Source: SIG480 sp045595365
GTDB lineage: Bacteria > Bacillota > Clostridia > Oscillospirales > JAAYXM01
Assembly (NCBI GenBank): GCA_045595365.1
Contig: JAZOAI010000011.1
Coordinates: forward strand, 62,001 to 126,000
Direction: 5' to 3'
DNA length: 64,000 nt
The position numbers were made by a program, and so were the translations under genes. The notes beneath the pieces were generated by a model. The model made no database searches. It saw only the letters and a program-made list of their open reading frames with translations, and had not been told where the DNA came from. Positions 42,717-51,219 of this stretch are shown in pieces; the first letter of the stretch is position 1, and every line of letters starts with the position of its first letter.

Positions 42717-43661
42717 ATGAAAGGTAAAAAATCGAAAGTAGCAATAATCGGAGCCGGGTTTGTAGGTGCAGCCTCCACTTTTTCAATTGCACTCAGAAAG
42801 GCATGCTCAGAGCTTGTTCTTATTGATGTTAATGCTGACAAGGCAATTGGCGAGGCGGCTGACATTGCTCATGCACTTCCGTTTATCGGCGATATGAACA
42901 TTTACGCAGGAGATTATTCTTGTGTTAAGGATTGCGATATAATTGTTCTTACTGCAGGAGCGAACAGAAAACCGGGTGAAACCCGTCTTGATCTTGCGCG
43001 TAAGAATACGGCTATCGCCAAGGATATCACCGAAAACGTTATGAAGCACTATAACGGTGGTGTAATCCTTGTTGTTGCAAATCCTGTTGACATTCTGACA
43101 TATATGATTCAGAAGTGGACAGGCCTTCCGAATGGAATGGTTCTTGGCAGCGGAACAACGCTTGACTCAATTCGTTTCCGCAGCGCGCTTGCCTCAATTA
43201 CGGGGATTGACTGCATCAATATCCATGGTTATATTATCGGTGAGCATGGAGATTCTCAGGTTCCGGTCTGGAGTAATACTCACATAGCCGGTATAAAAAT
43301 TGCAGACTATTGTGCTGCTAACGGAATTGACCTCAGCGATAAGGTCAAGGCTGATGTTCTTGAACAGATTAAAACCGGCGGTGCCGAAATCATCAAGCGC
43401 AAGGGCGCAACCTACTATGGTGTTGCAGTCTGCGTAGCAACGCTCGTTGATTCTCTTATGAGAGACAGTGATACAATCAGAACTGTTTCCACCGTCCTTA
43501 ACGGTGAGTTTGGCGTAAGCGATGTTGCACTTTCTCTCCCGACGATTATCGGTTCAAGCGGTGCAAAGAAGGTTTTGATTCCGAGCATCACCGAAGAAGA
43601 GCTTGCACTCTTCAAAAAATCTGCAGAAACTTGCAAAAAAGTTCTTGATGAATGCAGGTAG
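42717..43661 (+). CDS. L-lactate/malate dehydrogenase family enzyme, probably malate-specific
   Basis: 314-residue NAD-dependent 2-hydroxyacid dehydrogenase with the LDH-type frame: GAGFVGAAS nucleotide loop, catalytic His in YIIGEHGDSQ, and Arg and Asp in the substrate-binding helices. The specificity position reads AGANRKPGETRLDL, with Arg84 where lactate dehydrogenases have Gln (AGANQKPGETRLDL). That arginine binds the extra carboxylate of oxaloacetate in malate dehydrogenases, and Gln-to-Arg converts Bacillus LDH to an MDH. LDH-like MDHs are known in Clostridia. Most pipelines will call it ldh. It stands alone, with a terminator downstream. Confidence 0.85.
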   Translation: MKGKKSKVAIIGAGFVGAASTFSIALRKACSELVLIDVNADKAIGEAADIAHALPFIGDMNIYAGDYSCVKDCDIIVLTAGANRKPGETRLDLARKNTAIAKDITENVMKHYNGGVILVVANPVDILTYMIQKWTGLPNGMVLGSGTTLDSIRFRSALASITGIDCINIHGYIIGEHGDSQVPVWSNTHIAGIKIADYCAANGIDLSDKVKADVLEQIKTGGAEIIKRKGATYYGVAVCVATLVDSLMRDSDTIRTVSTVLNGEFGVSDVALSLPTIIGSSGAKKVLIPSITEEELALFKKSAETCKKVLDECR

Positions 43662-43683
43662 TAATATCTTATAAATAAACACT

Positions 43684-43716
43684 AACCGGCACGGTTTTAA
43701 ACCATGCCGGTTTTTT
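43684..43716. terminator. Bidirectional terminator
   Basis: AACCGGCA pairs with TGCCGGTT, with an inner GGTTT/AAACC stem, then TTTTTT. It lies between the dehydrogenase and the convergent DUF1540 gene, whose stop codon is at 43715. Confidence 0.88.
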
Positions 43717-43888
43717 ATAATTCATCAATATTGTTTTTAATTCCATCAGCATTGTATTTGTCATGCGGTTTCGGGACATAATGAATACAGCCGGAATCAA
43801 AAGAAGGCCCGTTATAAAAAGTGTTTTCAAGCGTACAAACTCCGTCTTTTTGATATGTGCAATTGCTTGTGCAAGGGATAAAACTCAT
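43715..43888 (-). CDS. DUF1540-like cysteine-rich small protein
   Basis: 57 residues. CTSNCTYQKDGVC supplies a C-x4-C-x7-C pattern, and a further Cys occurs at GCIHY, as in the DUF1540 repeat. It is probably a small metal-binding or disulphide protein; DUF1540 proteins occur in spore-forming Firmicutes, and no function is known. The frame can be read from a GTG at 43897, but GAGGTG overlaps that codon, so the ATG at 43888 is used. Confidence 0.72.
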   Translation of the reverse strand: MSFIPCTSNCTYQKDGVCTLENTFYNGPSFDSGCIHYVPKPHDKYNADGIKNNIDEL

Positions 43889-43961
43889 AAAACGCACCTC
43901 AGGCTTTTTTTATAATTATTTGCAAAATTCTATTAAATATTCTTTTTTTGCGGAGGCTTAA

Positions 43962-44981
43962 ATGAAAAGAAATATTCTTGTTGTCCTCGTGACCGTCATT
44001 ATTATTTCCGTTATGTATTTTAACGCACCGGAAAAGAGCGCAGAAGAACAGATTAATGTTGTCACAATAACTCCGAAAGAAAAGAATATTTTTGATTATG
44101 TAAATGCTGACGGACGCATCAAAGAAGGGAACAAGAGAAATATATATGTTAAACGAATCTCGCAGATAGGGGAAGTTTTTGTCTCAGAGGGGGAAAATGT
44201 AGAAAAAGGGCAAGCTCTTTTCGAAATTGAGGCAATTTCAGAGGAAGCGTTTTCGGGAACGGAATATATAGCGGAGAAAAACGGAATTTACGAAGTTTTC
44301 AGAAGCTATGGAATTGAACTCCCGGATATAAGCTCTTTTTCGTATATTTCAGAGGAAGAGAGCGTTATAACCAGCCCGATTGACGGGGTTATAACAGATT
44401 TAAACATTTCAACAGGCGAAAATGTGAATCCTGTGAAAAAGCTCATAAGTGTTTCGGATTTTTCGGACTTGTATATTGAAACACTTATTCCTGAAGCATA
44501 TTCAACAAGGGTGAAAAGCGGCACCGAGGCAAAAATAACTGCAGAGGCTTTCGGTGACAATGTTTATTCGGGGAAAATTGAGACCATTGAACCTGTTGCA
44601 AAGTATATTCCATCGATAACAGGAGAAGGGAAGACGTATATAAGCGCGGTTATACGGCCAAATTCGGCAAATAAGCTATTCAGGCCGGAACTTACCGTGA
44701 ATGCCAAAATTACCGTAAATATGATAAAAGACGCTCTCACGGTGCCGTATGAGTGTATAAGGCAGGATGATGACGGAAACGAATATGTTTACTGCGTTGA
44801 CGAAAATGACACGATATTTAAACAAGAAATTAAAACAGGGTATGAACTTGATAATGAAGTTGAGATCAAAAAAGGAATCACTAAAGAAAGCAGAGTAGTG
44901 TTTAATCCCGATGAAAGCATAAAAGACAATTTGAAGGTTATGGTATCAGAGAGCGATCCGACTGCTGTGGAGAGAAAATAA
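43962..44981 (+). CDS. Membrane-fusion (HlyD/RND-adaptor-like) protein
   Basis: 339 residues with an N-terminal membrane anchor (about 4-22) and a biotinyl-lipoyl-like region split in two (VSEGENVEKGQALFEIE and TSPIDGVITDLNISTGENV). A beta-barrel part follows (LIPEAYSTRVKSGTEAKIT). In monoderms such proteins pair with MacB-type ABC exporters. GCGGAGG lies before the ATG. The stop overlaps the permease start (TAATG at 44979-44983), so the two are coupled. Confidence 0.85.
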   Translation: MKRNILVVLVTVIIISVMYFNAPEKSAEEQINVVTITPKEKNIFDYVNADGRIKEGNKRNIYVKRISQIGEVFVSEGENVEKGQALFEIEAISEEAFSGTEYIAEKNGIYEVFRSYGIELPDISSFSYISEEESVITSPIDGVITDLNISTGENVNPVKKLISVSDFSDLYIETLIPEAYSTRVKSGTEAKITAEAFGDNVYSGKIETIEPVAKYIPSITGEGKTYISAVIRPNSANKLFRPELTVNAKITVNMIKDALTVPYECIRQDDDGNEYVYCVDENDTIFKQEIKTGYELDNEVEIKKGITKESRVVFNPDESIKDNLKVMVSESDPTAVERK

Positions 44982-46165
44982 TGCTAATAAGAGATGTTTT
45001 AAAATTATCAGCAATTAATGCGTTCAGAGGAAGAACAAGAACTATACTCACGATACTTTCCGTGACAATAGGAATAGCTTCGGTTCTTCTTGTTTCGTCA
45101 ATTGGAACGAGCGGAGAAGCTGTGATTATAAGAGAAATCGAGAAACTTGGATTGGAAGGAGTTTCTGTATACAAGAACGAAATGGGTTCCGGAACAATTT
45201 TAACAGCAGCAGATGTAGAAAAGCTTAAATCTCGTTTCAAAGAAATCGAAGCAGCAATACCGATTGTTGTGGAAATAGGGAGCTTCAAAATGAACAGAAC
45301 GGAGGGAAGTTCTGTTTTATTGGGCGTAGGGGGAGCTGCTGATTCCGTTTATGATGTTAAAATTCTCCACGGAAAGATTCCAAAAGAGAGTGATGTCATT
45401 TCCAAAAAACGAATAGCTGTGATAGATGATGAGCTTGCCATGAAAACGTATAAAAGGACTAATGTTGTAGGCAAAAAAATATTAATAGGAATAAATGGAA
45501 AAAATGAAGAATTTGAAGTTTTTGGTGTGATTAGGTCACAAAAAGACGGTATTAATAAATTTTTTGGTAACAATATCCCTGATTTTGTGTATTTGCCGTA
45601 TACAGTGTTAAATGAAATGAGAAACAAAAACGAAATTACGCAAATTTCAATAAAATCTTCAAATAAAGGCACTGATGGCAGCAATTTCGCTGATTATTTG
45701 AACAAAATTAAGGGTGAAGAAGCATATTTATCAGAAAATGTTTCTACGAAAATGGAAGAAATTAAGTCAATAACCGGATTAATTTCATTATTAATTACAA
45801 CAATTGCGGCGATAGCGTTATGCGTTGCCGGGATAGGAATTATGAATTCTATGTTTTCATCCTGCACTGAACGAAGAAGAGAAATCGGCGTGTGTATGGC
45901 GATAGGGGCAGGGTTTGGAGATATACTGATGTGTTTTCTTTTTGAGGCGATAATTATTTCAATACTTGGGGGATTTGCAGGAGCTGCAATAGGAATTTTG
46001 GGTGGAAGTGCAGTTTCAAAAATTTTAAACTTACAATATGAATTTAATTTAATTACGCTTGTTGTTGCGGAAATAATTTCAGTTTTGTTCGGAATTGTTT
46101 TTTCAATAATGCCTGCAATCAAAGCTGCGCGCCTTGACCCAATAAAAGCACTCAGGAGAAACTGA
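44981..46165 (+). CDS. MacB/FtsX-type ABC transporter permease
   Basis: 394 residues: helix 1 (about 17-40), a large extracytoplasmic MacB-core domain (about 45-255), then three C-terminal helices with ERRREIGVCMAIGAG and AARLDPIKALR, the FtsX permease signatures. It works with the adjoining adaptor. The ATPase subunit that normally completes the transporter is not here or anywhere in the window. The gene is markedly AT-rich and rich in ATA/AAA codons compared with neighbours, suggesting a different history. Confidence 0.88.
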   Translation: MLIRDVLKLSAINAFRGRTRTILTILSVTIGIASVLLVSSIGTSGEAVIIREIEKLGLEGVSVYKNEMGSGTILTAADVEKLKSRFKEIEAAIPIVVEIGSFKMNRTEGSSVLLGVGGAADSVYDVKILHGKIPKESDVISKKRIAVIDDELAMKTYKRTNVVGKKILIGINGKNEEFEVFGVIRSQKDGINKFFGNNIPDFVYLPYTVLNEMRNKNEITQISIKSSNKGTDGSNFADYLNKIKGEEAYLSENVSTKMEEIKSITGLISLLITTIAAIALCVAGIGIMNSMFSSCTERRREIGVCMAIGAGFGDILMCFLFEAIIISILGGFAGAAIGILGGSAVSKILNLQYEFNLITLVVAEIISVLFGIVFSIMPAIKAARLDPIKALRRN

Positions 46166-46221
46166 AAAAGACATAAGTTTCGGCAGGGTACGCAGAAGAG
46201 ACAGCCTGCTCGGAACACATA

Positions 46222-46257
46222 CCGAATTGAACAAAATAAAAATTTTGTTCAATTCGG
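46222..46257. repeat. Perfect 16-bp inverted repeat upstream of the recombinase promoter
   Basis: CCGAATTGAACAAAAT (46222-46237) and ATTTTGTTCAATTCGG (46242-46257) are exact inverted copies around AAAA. Neither strand has a T-run after the stem, so it is not a normal terminator. It ends 5 bp before the -35 of the next promoter, an operator-like position. Confidence 0.8.
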
Positions 46258-46261
46258 GGTA

Positions 46262-46290
46262 TTGAATTAATGCGAGAAATATGCTATTAT
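46262..46290 (+). promoter_or_regulatory. Promoter of the tyrosine recombinase gene
   Basis: TTGAAT at 46262-46267 and TATTAT at 46285-46290 with 17-bp spacing. Transcription would start near 46297, ruling out the ATG at 46270. Confidence 0.78.
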
Positions 46291-46329
46291 ATAAATAATA
46301 ATAAAGACATGAGAAATGCGGTGATTTTA

Positions 46330-47361
46330 ATGAATCGCGAGGATCTTTCGAAAATGCCTTCGCTTGTTCGCGAGTTTGCAAATTATTTGCATACAATAAA
46401 TGATAAGTCTCCCGGAACAATCAATGAATATCTTTTAGATTTGAGAACATTTTTTAAATATATGAAAATAGTTTTCGGTATTGAACAGATGTCCGAAGAA
46501 AACGGAATTGAGCATATTAATATTTCTGATATTGATATTGACTTTATCAAACAAATTAAAATTACGGATGTTTATGAATACTTTGACTATCTCTCAACAG
46601 AGCGAAAGAAATTTCATAACAGCCCTTATTCGGAATATGGGCTTTCCCCTTCTACACGAGCGAGAAAAGTCTCATCGTTGAGGACCTTCTATAAATACCT
46701 TCAGAAAACCGGCAGAATTTCTGAAAACCCTATGGCAGAGCTCGAATTTCCCAAAAGCCGCGCGAAGCTCCCGCATTATCTTACATATGATGAAAGCGTA
46801 AAACTTCTCGAAAACATTCAAGGAGAGTTCAAAATACGCGATTTTTGCATTATAATGTTGTTTTTAAATTGCGGTTTGCGTGTTTCTGAGCTTTGCGGAA
46901 TTGATGTCGGAGACATTAAAGAAGAAACCTTAAGAGTACTTGGTAAAGGCCAAAAAGAGCGCGTTGTTTATATCAACGCAGCTACGCAGGCTGCGATAAA
47001 CGAATACTTGCAAGAACGCGAAAAAATAGTGATAAAAATTCGCCAAAAAGACGAAAAAGCTCTGTTTATTAGCCGGAACGGTAACAGAATCAGCACTTCT
47101 ACGGTGAAATGGCTGGTGAAGAAATACTGCAGCTTTGCCGGGCTTGATTCGCGGATATCGGTTCACAAGCTTCGCCACACCTCTGCTACGCTTATGTATA
47201 AGAACGGAGTCGATGTAAAGGCTGTTCAAGAGGTTCTTGGGCATGAGCATTTAAACACAACAGAAATTTACACTCATGCGGACAGCGAAACTCTGCGCGT
47301 TGCCGCTATGGCAAATCCGCTCTCAAATTATAAAGAAAAAGATAAAAAGCTGAATGATTAA
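46330..47361 (+). CDS. Tyrosine recombinase, XerC/XerD-like
   Basis: 343-residue site-specific recombinase. The N-terminal SAM-like core-binding domain (about 10-135) has an extra stretch around residues 50-80 and 100-110 relative to XerD. The catalytic residues are complete: Arg in GLRVSEL, Lys in LGKGQKER, His and Arg in HKLRHTSA, His in LGHEHL and Tyr in EIYTHAD. It is probably one of the two chromosome dimer-resolution enzymes, its partner being the second recombinase at 61430, though that one has a degenerate active site. The ATG at 46330 is chosen over 46309 on a weak GCGGTGA; the promoter excludes 46270. Confidence 0.88.
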   Translation: MNREDLSKMPSLVREFANYLHTINDKSPGTINEYLLDLRTFFKYMKIVFGIEQMSEENGIEHINISDIDIDFIKQIKITDVYEYFDYLSTERKKFHNSPYSEYGLSPSTRARKVSSLRTFYKYLQKTGRISENPMAELEFPKSRAKLPHYLTYDESVKLLENIQGEFKIRDFCIIMLFLNCGLRVSELCGIDVGDIKEETLRVLGKGQKERVVYINAATQAAINEYLQEREKIVIKIRQKDEKALFISRNGNRISTSTVKWLVKKYCSFAGLDSRISVHKLRHTSATLMYKNGVDVKAVQEVLGHEHLNTTEIYTHADSETLRVAAMANPLSNYKEKDKKLND

Positions 47362-47378
47362 TTTCATTCAGCTTTTTT
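47344..47378 (+). terminator. Terminator overlapping the recombinase stop
   Basis: AAAAGCTGAATGA pairs with TCATTCAGCTTTT around a short loop that contains the stop codon, then TTTT. Confidence 0.85.
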
Positions 47379-47451
47379 CACAATGGTAAAAAGGTTCAAT
47401 AGTTTAAAGCGGCAAAAAATATTGCGCTTCAATAGGAACAAATATAACTGA

Positions 47452-47482
47452 AAAAAGACTATTCCGAAGAATAGTCTTTTTC
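47452..47482. terminator. Terminator of tRNA-Gln (bidirectional)
   Basis: AAAAAGACTATTC and GAATAGTCTTTTT form a perfect 13-bp stem with a CGAA loop. On the minus strand it follows directly on the tRNA CCA end at 47484. In the 344-bp gene gap 47362-47706 the other contents are the tRNA, its promoter and the glgD terminator. Confidence 0.9.
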
Positions 47483-47483
47483 A

Positions 47484-47557
47484 TGGCTGCCGGACTAGGA
47501 TTTGAACCCAGACAAACAGAGTCAGAGTCTGTCGTGCTACCCTTACACAATCCGGCA
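47484..47557 (-). tRNA. tRNA-Gln (anticodon CTG)
   Basis: 74-nt cloverleaf on the minus strand with encoded CCA. The acceptor stem TGCCGGA/TCCGGCA is perfect, the anticodon stem ACAGA/TCTGT encloses CTCTGAC giving anticodon CTG at 47523-47525, and the T arm is CTGGG-TTCAAAT-CCTAG. The CTG isoacceptor reads CAG only, so a TTG isoacceptor should exist elsewhere. Confidence 0.93.
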
Positions 47558-47569
47558 ACGAACTCTTAT

Positions 47570-47598
47570 ATTATAATCGACAATGTTGGAAATGTCAA
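47570..47598 (-). promoter_or_regulatory. Consensus promoter of tRNA-Gln
   Basis: On the minus strand TTGACA (47598-47593) and TATAAT (47575-47570) are both perfect consensus with 17-bp spacing, 12 bp before the tRNA. Confidence 0.95.
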
Positions 47599-47669
47599 GA
47601 AAAAAATATAAAAAATTCTAATAATATTTTTAGCGCTTTTTCTAAAAATATTCATACATAAAAATATTC

Positions 47670-47702
47670 AAGAAGGCAGAAAGCTTATTTTCTGCCTTCT
47701 TG
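47670..47702 (-). terminator. Terminator after glgD
   Basis: AAGAAGGCAGAAA and TTTCTGCCTTCTT form a perfect 13-bp stem just after the glgD stop at 47707. The following tract TTGAATATTTTT is an imperfect T-run. Confidence 0.75.
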
Positions 47703-47706
47703 AAAG

Positions 47707-48831
47707 TTAAATTCTGTATTCGCTCGGCAAAACAGACGGATATTCTTTTGCCCCGTGAAGTGTAATGCCGCTTGAAATGTTAACAAGCCTGTCGGTTATG
47801 CAATATTTAAGGTCTGCGTTTTCATTTACGTGAGTTCCATGCATCAGTATGCAGTTTTTGACAGAAGCGCCTTTTTCGATTTTCACATTTCTAAATATAA
47901 CAGAGTTTTCAACACTTCCTTCAATCACACAGCCATCTGCCAGTATGCTGTTTTTTACATTTGACGAGCTTCTCAATTCGGTGGGAACCTCATCGTGAAC
48001 CTTAGTTATCACTTCGTGTCCGGAATTAAAAAGCTCATTTCTGGTGTCGGGGTTAAGAAGCTCCATATTTGTTTTGAAATAAGAATTCACGGAATCAACT
48101 TTTTCAGCATACCCAGGATATTCGCAACCATAAATATCAAGTGAATCAGACATCTCCTGAATAATGTCACGCTCAAACTCAAATTTATTATGTGCAACAC
48201 ACTGATATATGAGAAACTCAAGAAGTTTTCGCTCGATTATATATGTTCCCAGGAGCATTTTGCTGTGAAGTTGAATACCTTGACTTATTGTAACGTCCTT
48301 TATTTTTCCGTTTTTATCTATATCTGCAAAGGTATTGGATCTAAACTTTTCCGGCTCATAAACATCTGATTTGTAAAGAGCGGTCATATATGCCTGCTTC
48401 TCTATATGTTGCTTTAGGAGATCGTTATAGTTGATATTTGCAACAATATTTGCATCAGTAAGCAAGACGTATTTACAGTCACTGTTTTTGATATAATTCA
48501 TTATTCCCATAAGCAGAGAAATTTTGCTGTTTCGCGCGGCAAGAAGGTTGTTAGCCCCGAGAGAAGGTGGAAGAATTGAAAGCCCTCCCCTTTTTCGATT
48601 CAGATCCCATTCTTTTCCCGTTCCCAAATGCTCCATTAATGAATAATAATCGCTTTTAGTAACTACGCCAACGTTTTTAATATTTGCTGCAACCATATTT
48701 GAAAGCGGAAAATCAATCATTCTGTAGCGCGCTCCGAAAGGAACGGATGCCGTAGTTCTGTTTGCGGTGAGTTCCCTCATTGTTTCAAGCTTTTCATGTG
48801 CAAAAATTATTCCTATCGTGTCCCCTGTCAT
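47707..48831 (-). CDS. glgD: Glucose-1-phosphate adenylyltransferase-like subunit GlgD
   Basis: 374 residues, a GlgC paralogue that in Firmicutes forms a complex with GlgC and modulates it. The nucleotidyltransferase domain is present, but the GGxGxRL loop of GlgC is replaced by FAHEKLETMRELT, so it is probably not catalytic alone. The end is a left-handed beta-helix. The frame opens at 48852, but the ATG at 48831 with GAGGTGAT upstream overlaps the glgC stop as ATGA, the expected coupling. Confidence 0.92.
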   Translation of the reverse strand: MTGDTIGIIFAHEKLETMRELTANRTTASVPFGARYRMIDFPLSNMVAANIKNVGVVTKSDYYSLMEHLGTGKEWDLNRKRGGLSILPPSLGANNLLAARNSKISLLMGIMNYIKNSDCKYVLLTDANIVANINYNDLLKQHIEKQAYMTALYKSDVYEPEKFRSNTFADIDKNGKIKDVTISQGIQLHSKMLLGTYIIERKLLEFLIYQCVAHNKFEFERDIIQEMSDSLDIYGCEYPGYAEKVDSVNSYFKTNMELLNPDTRNELFNSGHEVITKVHDEVPTELRSSSNVKNSILADGCVIEGSVENSVIFRNVKIEKGASVKNCILMHGTHVNENADLKYCITDRLVNISSGITLHGAKEYPSVLPSEYRI

Positions 48832-50042
48832 ATGATCACCTCGTTGTCGCATACATCTTTGTCAAGTATTTTTCCCGGAGCTACTACTGCATTGTGTCCG
48901 ATTGTGAGATTGTTTCCGACTACTGTTATTTTTCTTTTCTTTCCCAACTCAGGACTCTTTCCGATATGAGCGTTTTCTTTGATGCTTACATTTTCTGCAA
49001 TAATTGAATATTCAATGGTCGCGCCGCTCTCCACAACGCTTCCGGGCATTATAATTGAATTATTTATAACAGTATTTTTGCTGATTTTCACATCATAAAA
49101 AATTATCGAATTTTTAATTTTGCCTCCGACTTCGCACCCTTCGGTTATCATTGAATTTTTTATAACAGCCTCCGAGGAAAGATACATAGGAGGTCTCGCG
49201 TTGTTTCCTGCGTATATTTTCCAGGATTTATCATTAAGAGCAAGTCCGCTTTCGGGATTAATTGCATCCATATTTGACTTCCACAGACTGTCTATTGTTC
49301 CCACGTCTTTCCAGTATCCCGTATACTCATATGCGAAAAGCCTTTTTTTATCTGAAAGCATATTAGGAATAATGTTTTTTCCAAAATCATTATGGCTTTT
49401 GGGGTCATTTTCATCATCAATTAAATATTTCTCTAAAACATCCCAGGAAAAAATATAAATTCCCATAGATGCCTTTGTGCTCTTCGGTGTTTTGGGTTTT
49501 TCTTCAAATTCGTACACGGAATTATCTTCCCTCAGATTCATTATACCAAAACGCGATGCTTCACTCCTTGGAACATCAATTACGGCAATTGTGCAGTCGG
49601 CGTCTTTTTTCTTATGTTCATTGAGCATCAGGTTATAGTCCATTTTATAAATATGGTCTCCTGAGAGGATAAGGACATATTTCGGGTTAAAAGTCTTTAT
49701 AAAGTTGATATTCTGGTATATTGCGTTTGCAGTGCCTTTATACCAGGCACCTGTTTTTTCAGTCATATATGGTGGGAGGATTGAAATTCCTCCGTTTGAG
49801 CGATCAAGATCCCAAGGTTGACCGTTGCCTATGTAGCTGTTCAGTTCTAAAGGCTGATATTGAGTTAAGACTCCAACTGTATCAATCCCCGAATTGATAC
49901 AGTTGGAGAGCGGGAAATCTATAATCCGGTACTTTCCTCCAAAAGGAAGGGCGGGTTTTGCGAGGTTTTTAGTCAGAACGTGAAGCCTGCTCCCCTGTCC
50001 TCCGGCAAGCAGCATCGCTATACACTCTTTTGTTTTTGCCAT
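48828..50042 (-). CDS. glgC: Glucose-1-phosphate adenylyltransferase
   Basis: Makes ADP-glucose for glycogen synthesis. 404 residues. LLAGGQGSRL is the nucleotide-binding loop, KPALPFGGKYRIIDFPLSN the activator/substrate region, and a left-handed beta-helix closes the protein. AAAGGACG lies before the ATG. Paired with glgD, but glgA, glgB and glgP are not in the window. Confidence 0.96.
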   Translation of the reverse strand: MAKTKECIAMLLAGGQGSRLHVLTKNLAKPALPFGGKYRIIDFPLSNCINSGIDTVGVLTQYQPLELNSYIGNGQPWDLDRSNGGISILPPYMTEKTGAWYKGTANAIYQNINFIKTFNPKYVLILSGDHIYKMDYNLMLNEHKKKDADCTIAVIDVPRSEASRFGIMNLREDNSVYEFEEKPKTPKSTKASMGIYIFSWDVLEKYLIDDENDPKSHNDFGKNIIPNMLSDKKRLFAYEYTGYWKDVGTIDSLWKSNMDAINPESGLALNDKSWKIYAGNNARPPMYLSSEAVIKNSMITEGCEVGGKIKNSIIFYDVKISKNTVINNSIIMPGSVVESGATIEYSIIAENVSIKENAHIGKSPELGKKRKITVVGNNLTIGHNAVVAPGKILDKDVCDNEVII

Positions 50043-50061
50043 ATTTTTTCGTCCTTTCTGT

Positions 50062-51141
50062 TTATATAAATAGATTTTTGAAAAACTCTGATATTCGTTT
50101 GAAAAACCCTTCTTTTTTCATTTCTCTCACTGTGTCCAAGCTTATTATTGATGCGCTTTCAACAACCTCTCCGTTAATTAGATATTCTACTCTCCCAAGA
50201 ACATCTCCTCTGTAAACCGGAGCATACATAAAACGAGGAACATACACTATGCGCTCCACAGTTTCCGTAGCTTTCGTTAATATGGATACATCGCCTGTTA
50301 TATGTGCAGAGATGTCAGAAAACTCTCCACCGACAACCGGGATTTCAAGAGGTTCGGCATCAGAAAGTGTCTCATTAAACAGCGTGAAATTGTTAAAGCC
50401 GAAATCAAACAGCCTTTTGTGGTCGTTCCAATCGTCTGGTGCTGAAAGAGTAACTGCTATCAGCTGCATTCCGTTTCTGTACGCCCCTGAAACAAGACAC
50501 CTGCCCGCAGCTTTTGTAAAACCCGTTTTCAAGCCGTTTGCGCCGTTATATATCCGAAGAAGCTTGTTGTGATTTGTTAAGCTTCTTCCCGAAATAGTTT
50601 TATTTTTTGTGGAAACAATTTCTGAAAACTCTTTTATATTCATTGCATAAGAAGCGAGCTTTGCCATATCGGAAGCGGTTGAATAATGCTCCTTATCAGG
50701 CAGACCACTTGGGTTTTTGAAGTTAGTATTCTTCATTCCGATACGCGCTGCAGTTTCATTCATCATATCAACAAAACTGCTGATATTTCCGTTTCCTACA
50801 TAGTATGCAAGAGCCGTTGCTGCATCGTTTCCCGAATGAAGGAGCATGCCAAAAAGCAAATCGGATACTGTAAGCTTTTCTCCTTCTTTGAGATATATTG
50901 AAGTTCCTTCGATGCCTACGCACGAGGAAGGAACGGTTACAATGTTCTGAGAGTCAGTGTTTTCAAGAACTACTACCGCAGTCATAATTTTTGTTGTAGA
51001 TGCAATTTCACGCTTTGATAAGCTATTCTTTTCAAAAAGGACGGTTGAGGTTGACGGTTCATATAAAATTGCAGACTGCGCAGAAAGCTCTATTGCAAAG
51101 CAAGGGCAAACAAGCGCTAAAATGAAAAAAGCGAGGACCAA
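50062..51141 (-). CDS. dacA: D-alanyl-D-alanine carboxypeptidase (DacA-type PBP); N-terminal start uncertain
   Basis: Trims the terminal D-Ala of peptidoglycan stem peptides. Motifs: STTK (nucleophile Ser), SGND and KTGFT, with a C-terminal beta domain and a basic amphipathic end (FFKRISEFFKNLFI) for membrane binding. The listed start is TTG at 51141, which gives a hydrophobic signal segment without a positive n-region. Upstream in frame codons read Ile-Ile-Lys-His-Leu, which would complete a signal peptide, and the nearest ribosome-binding site GGGGGTG lies 22 bp from the TTG but 7-10 bp from ATT codons at 51151-51156. A GTG at 51164-51166 is one base out of frame across a run of six A. Start is therefore unresolved. 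Confidence 0.9.
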   Translation of the reverse strand: MVLAFFILALVCPCFAIELSAQSAILYEPSTSTVLFEKNSLSKREIASTTKIMTAVVVLENTDSQNIVTVPSSCVGIEGTSIYLKEGEKLTVSDLLFGMLLHSGNDAATALAYYVGNGNISSFVDMMNETAARIGMKNTNFKNPSGLPDKEHYSTASDMAKLASYAMNIKEFSEIVSTKNKTISGRSLTNHNKLLRIYNGANGLKTGFTKAAGRCLVSGAYRNGMQLIAVTLSAPDDWNDHKRLFDFGFNNFTLFNETLSDAEPLEIPVVGGEFSDISAHITGDVSILTKATETVERIVYVPRFMYAPVYRGDVLGRVEYLINGEVVESASIISLDTVREMKKEGFFKRISEFFKNLFI

Positions 51142-51152
51142 TAAATGCTTAA

Positions 51153-51206
51153 TAATATTTTTTCACCCCCTATCAAAATAATACGATAGGGGGTGAAAAA
51201 ATATTA
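51153..51206. repeat. Perfect 22-bp inverted repeat covering the dacA ribosome-binding site
   Basis: The arms 51153-51174 and 51185-51206 are exact inverted copies around a 10-nt loop. The only G-rich ribosome-binding sequence of dacA (GGGGGTG on the minus strand) is paired with CACCCCC in the other arm. No T-run follows on either strand, so plain termination is unlikely. Confidence 0.85.
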
Positions 51207-51219
51207 CAATATTCGGTTT

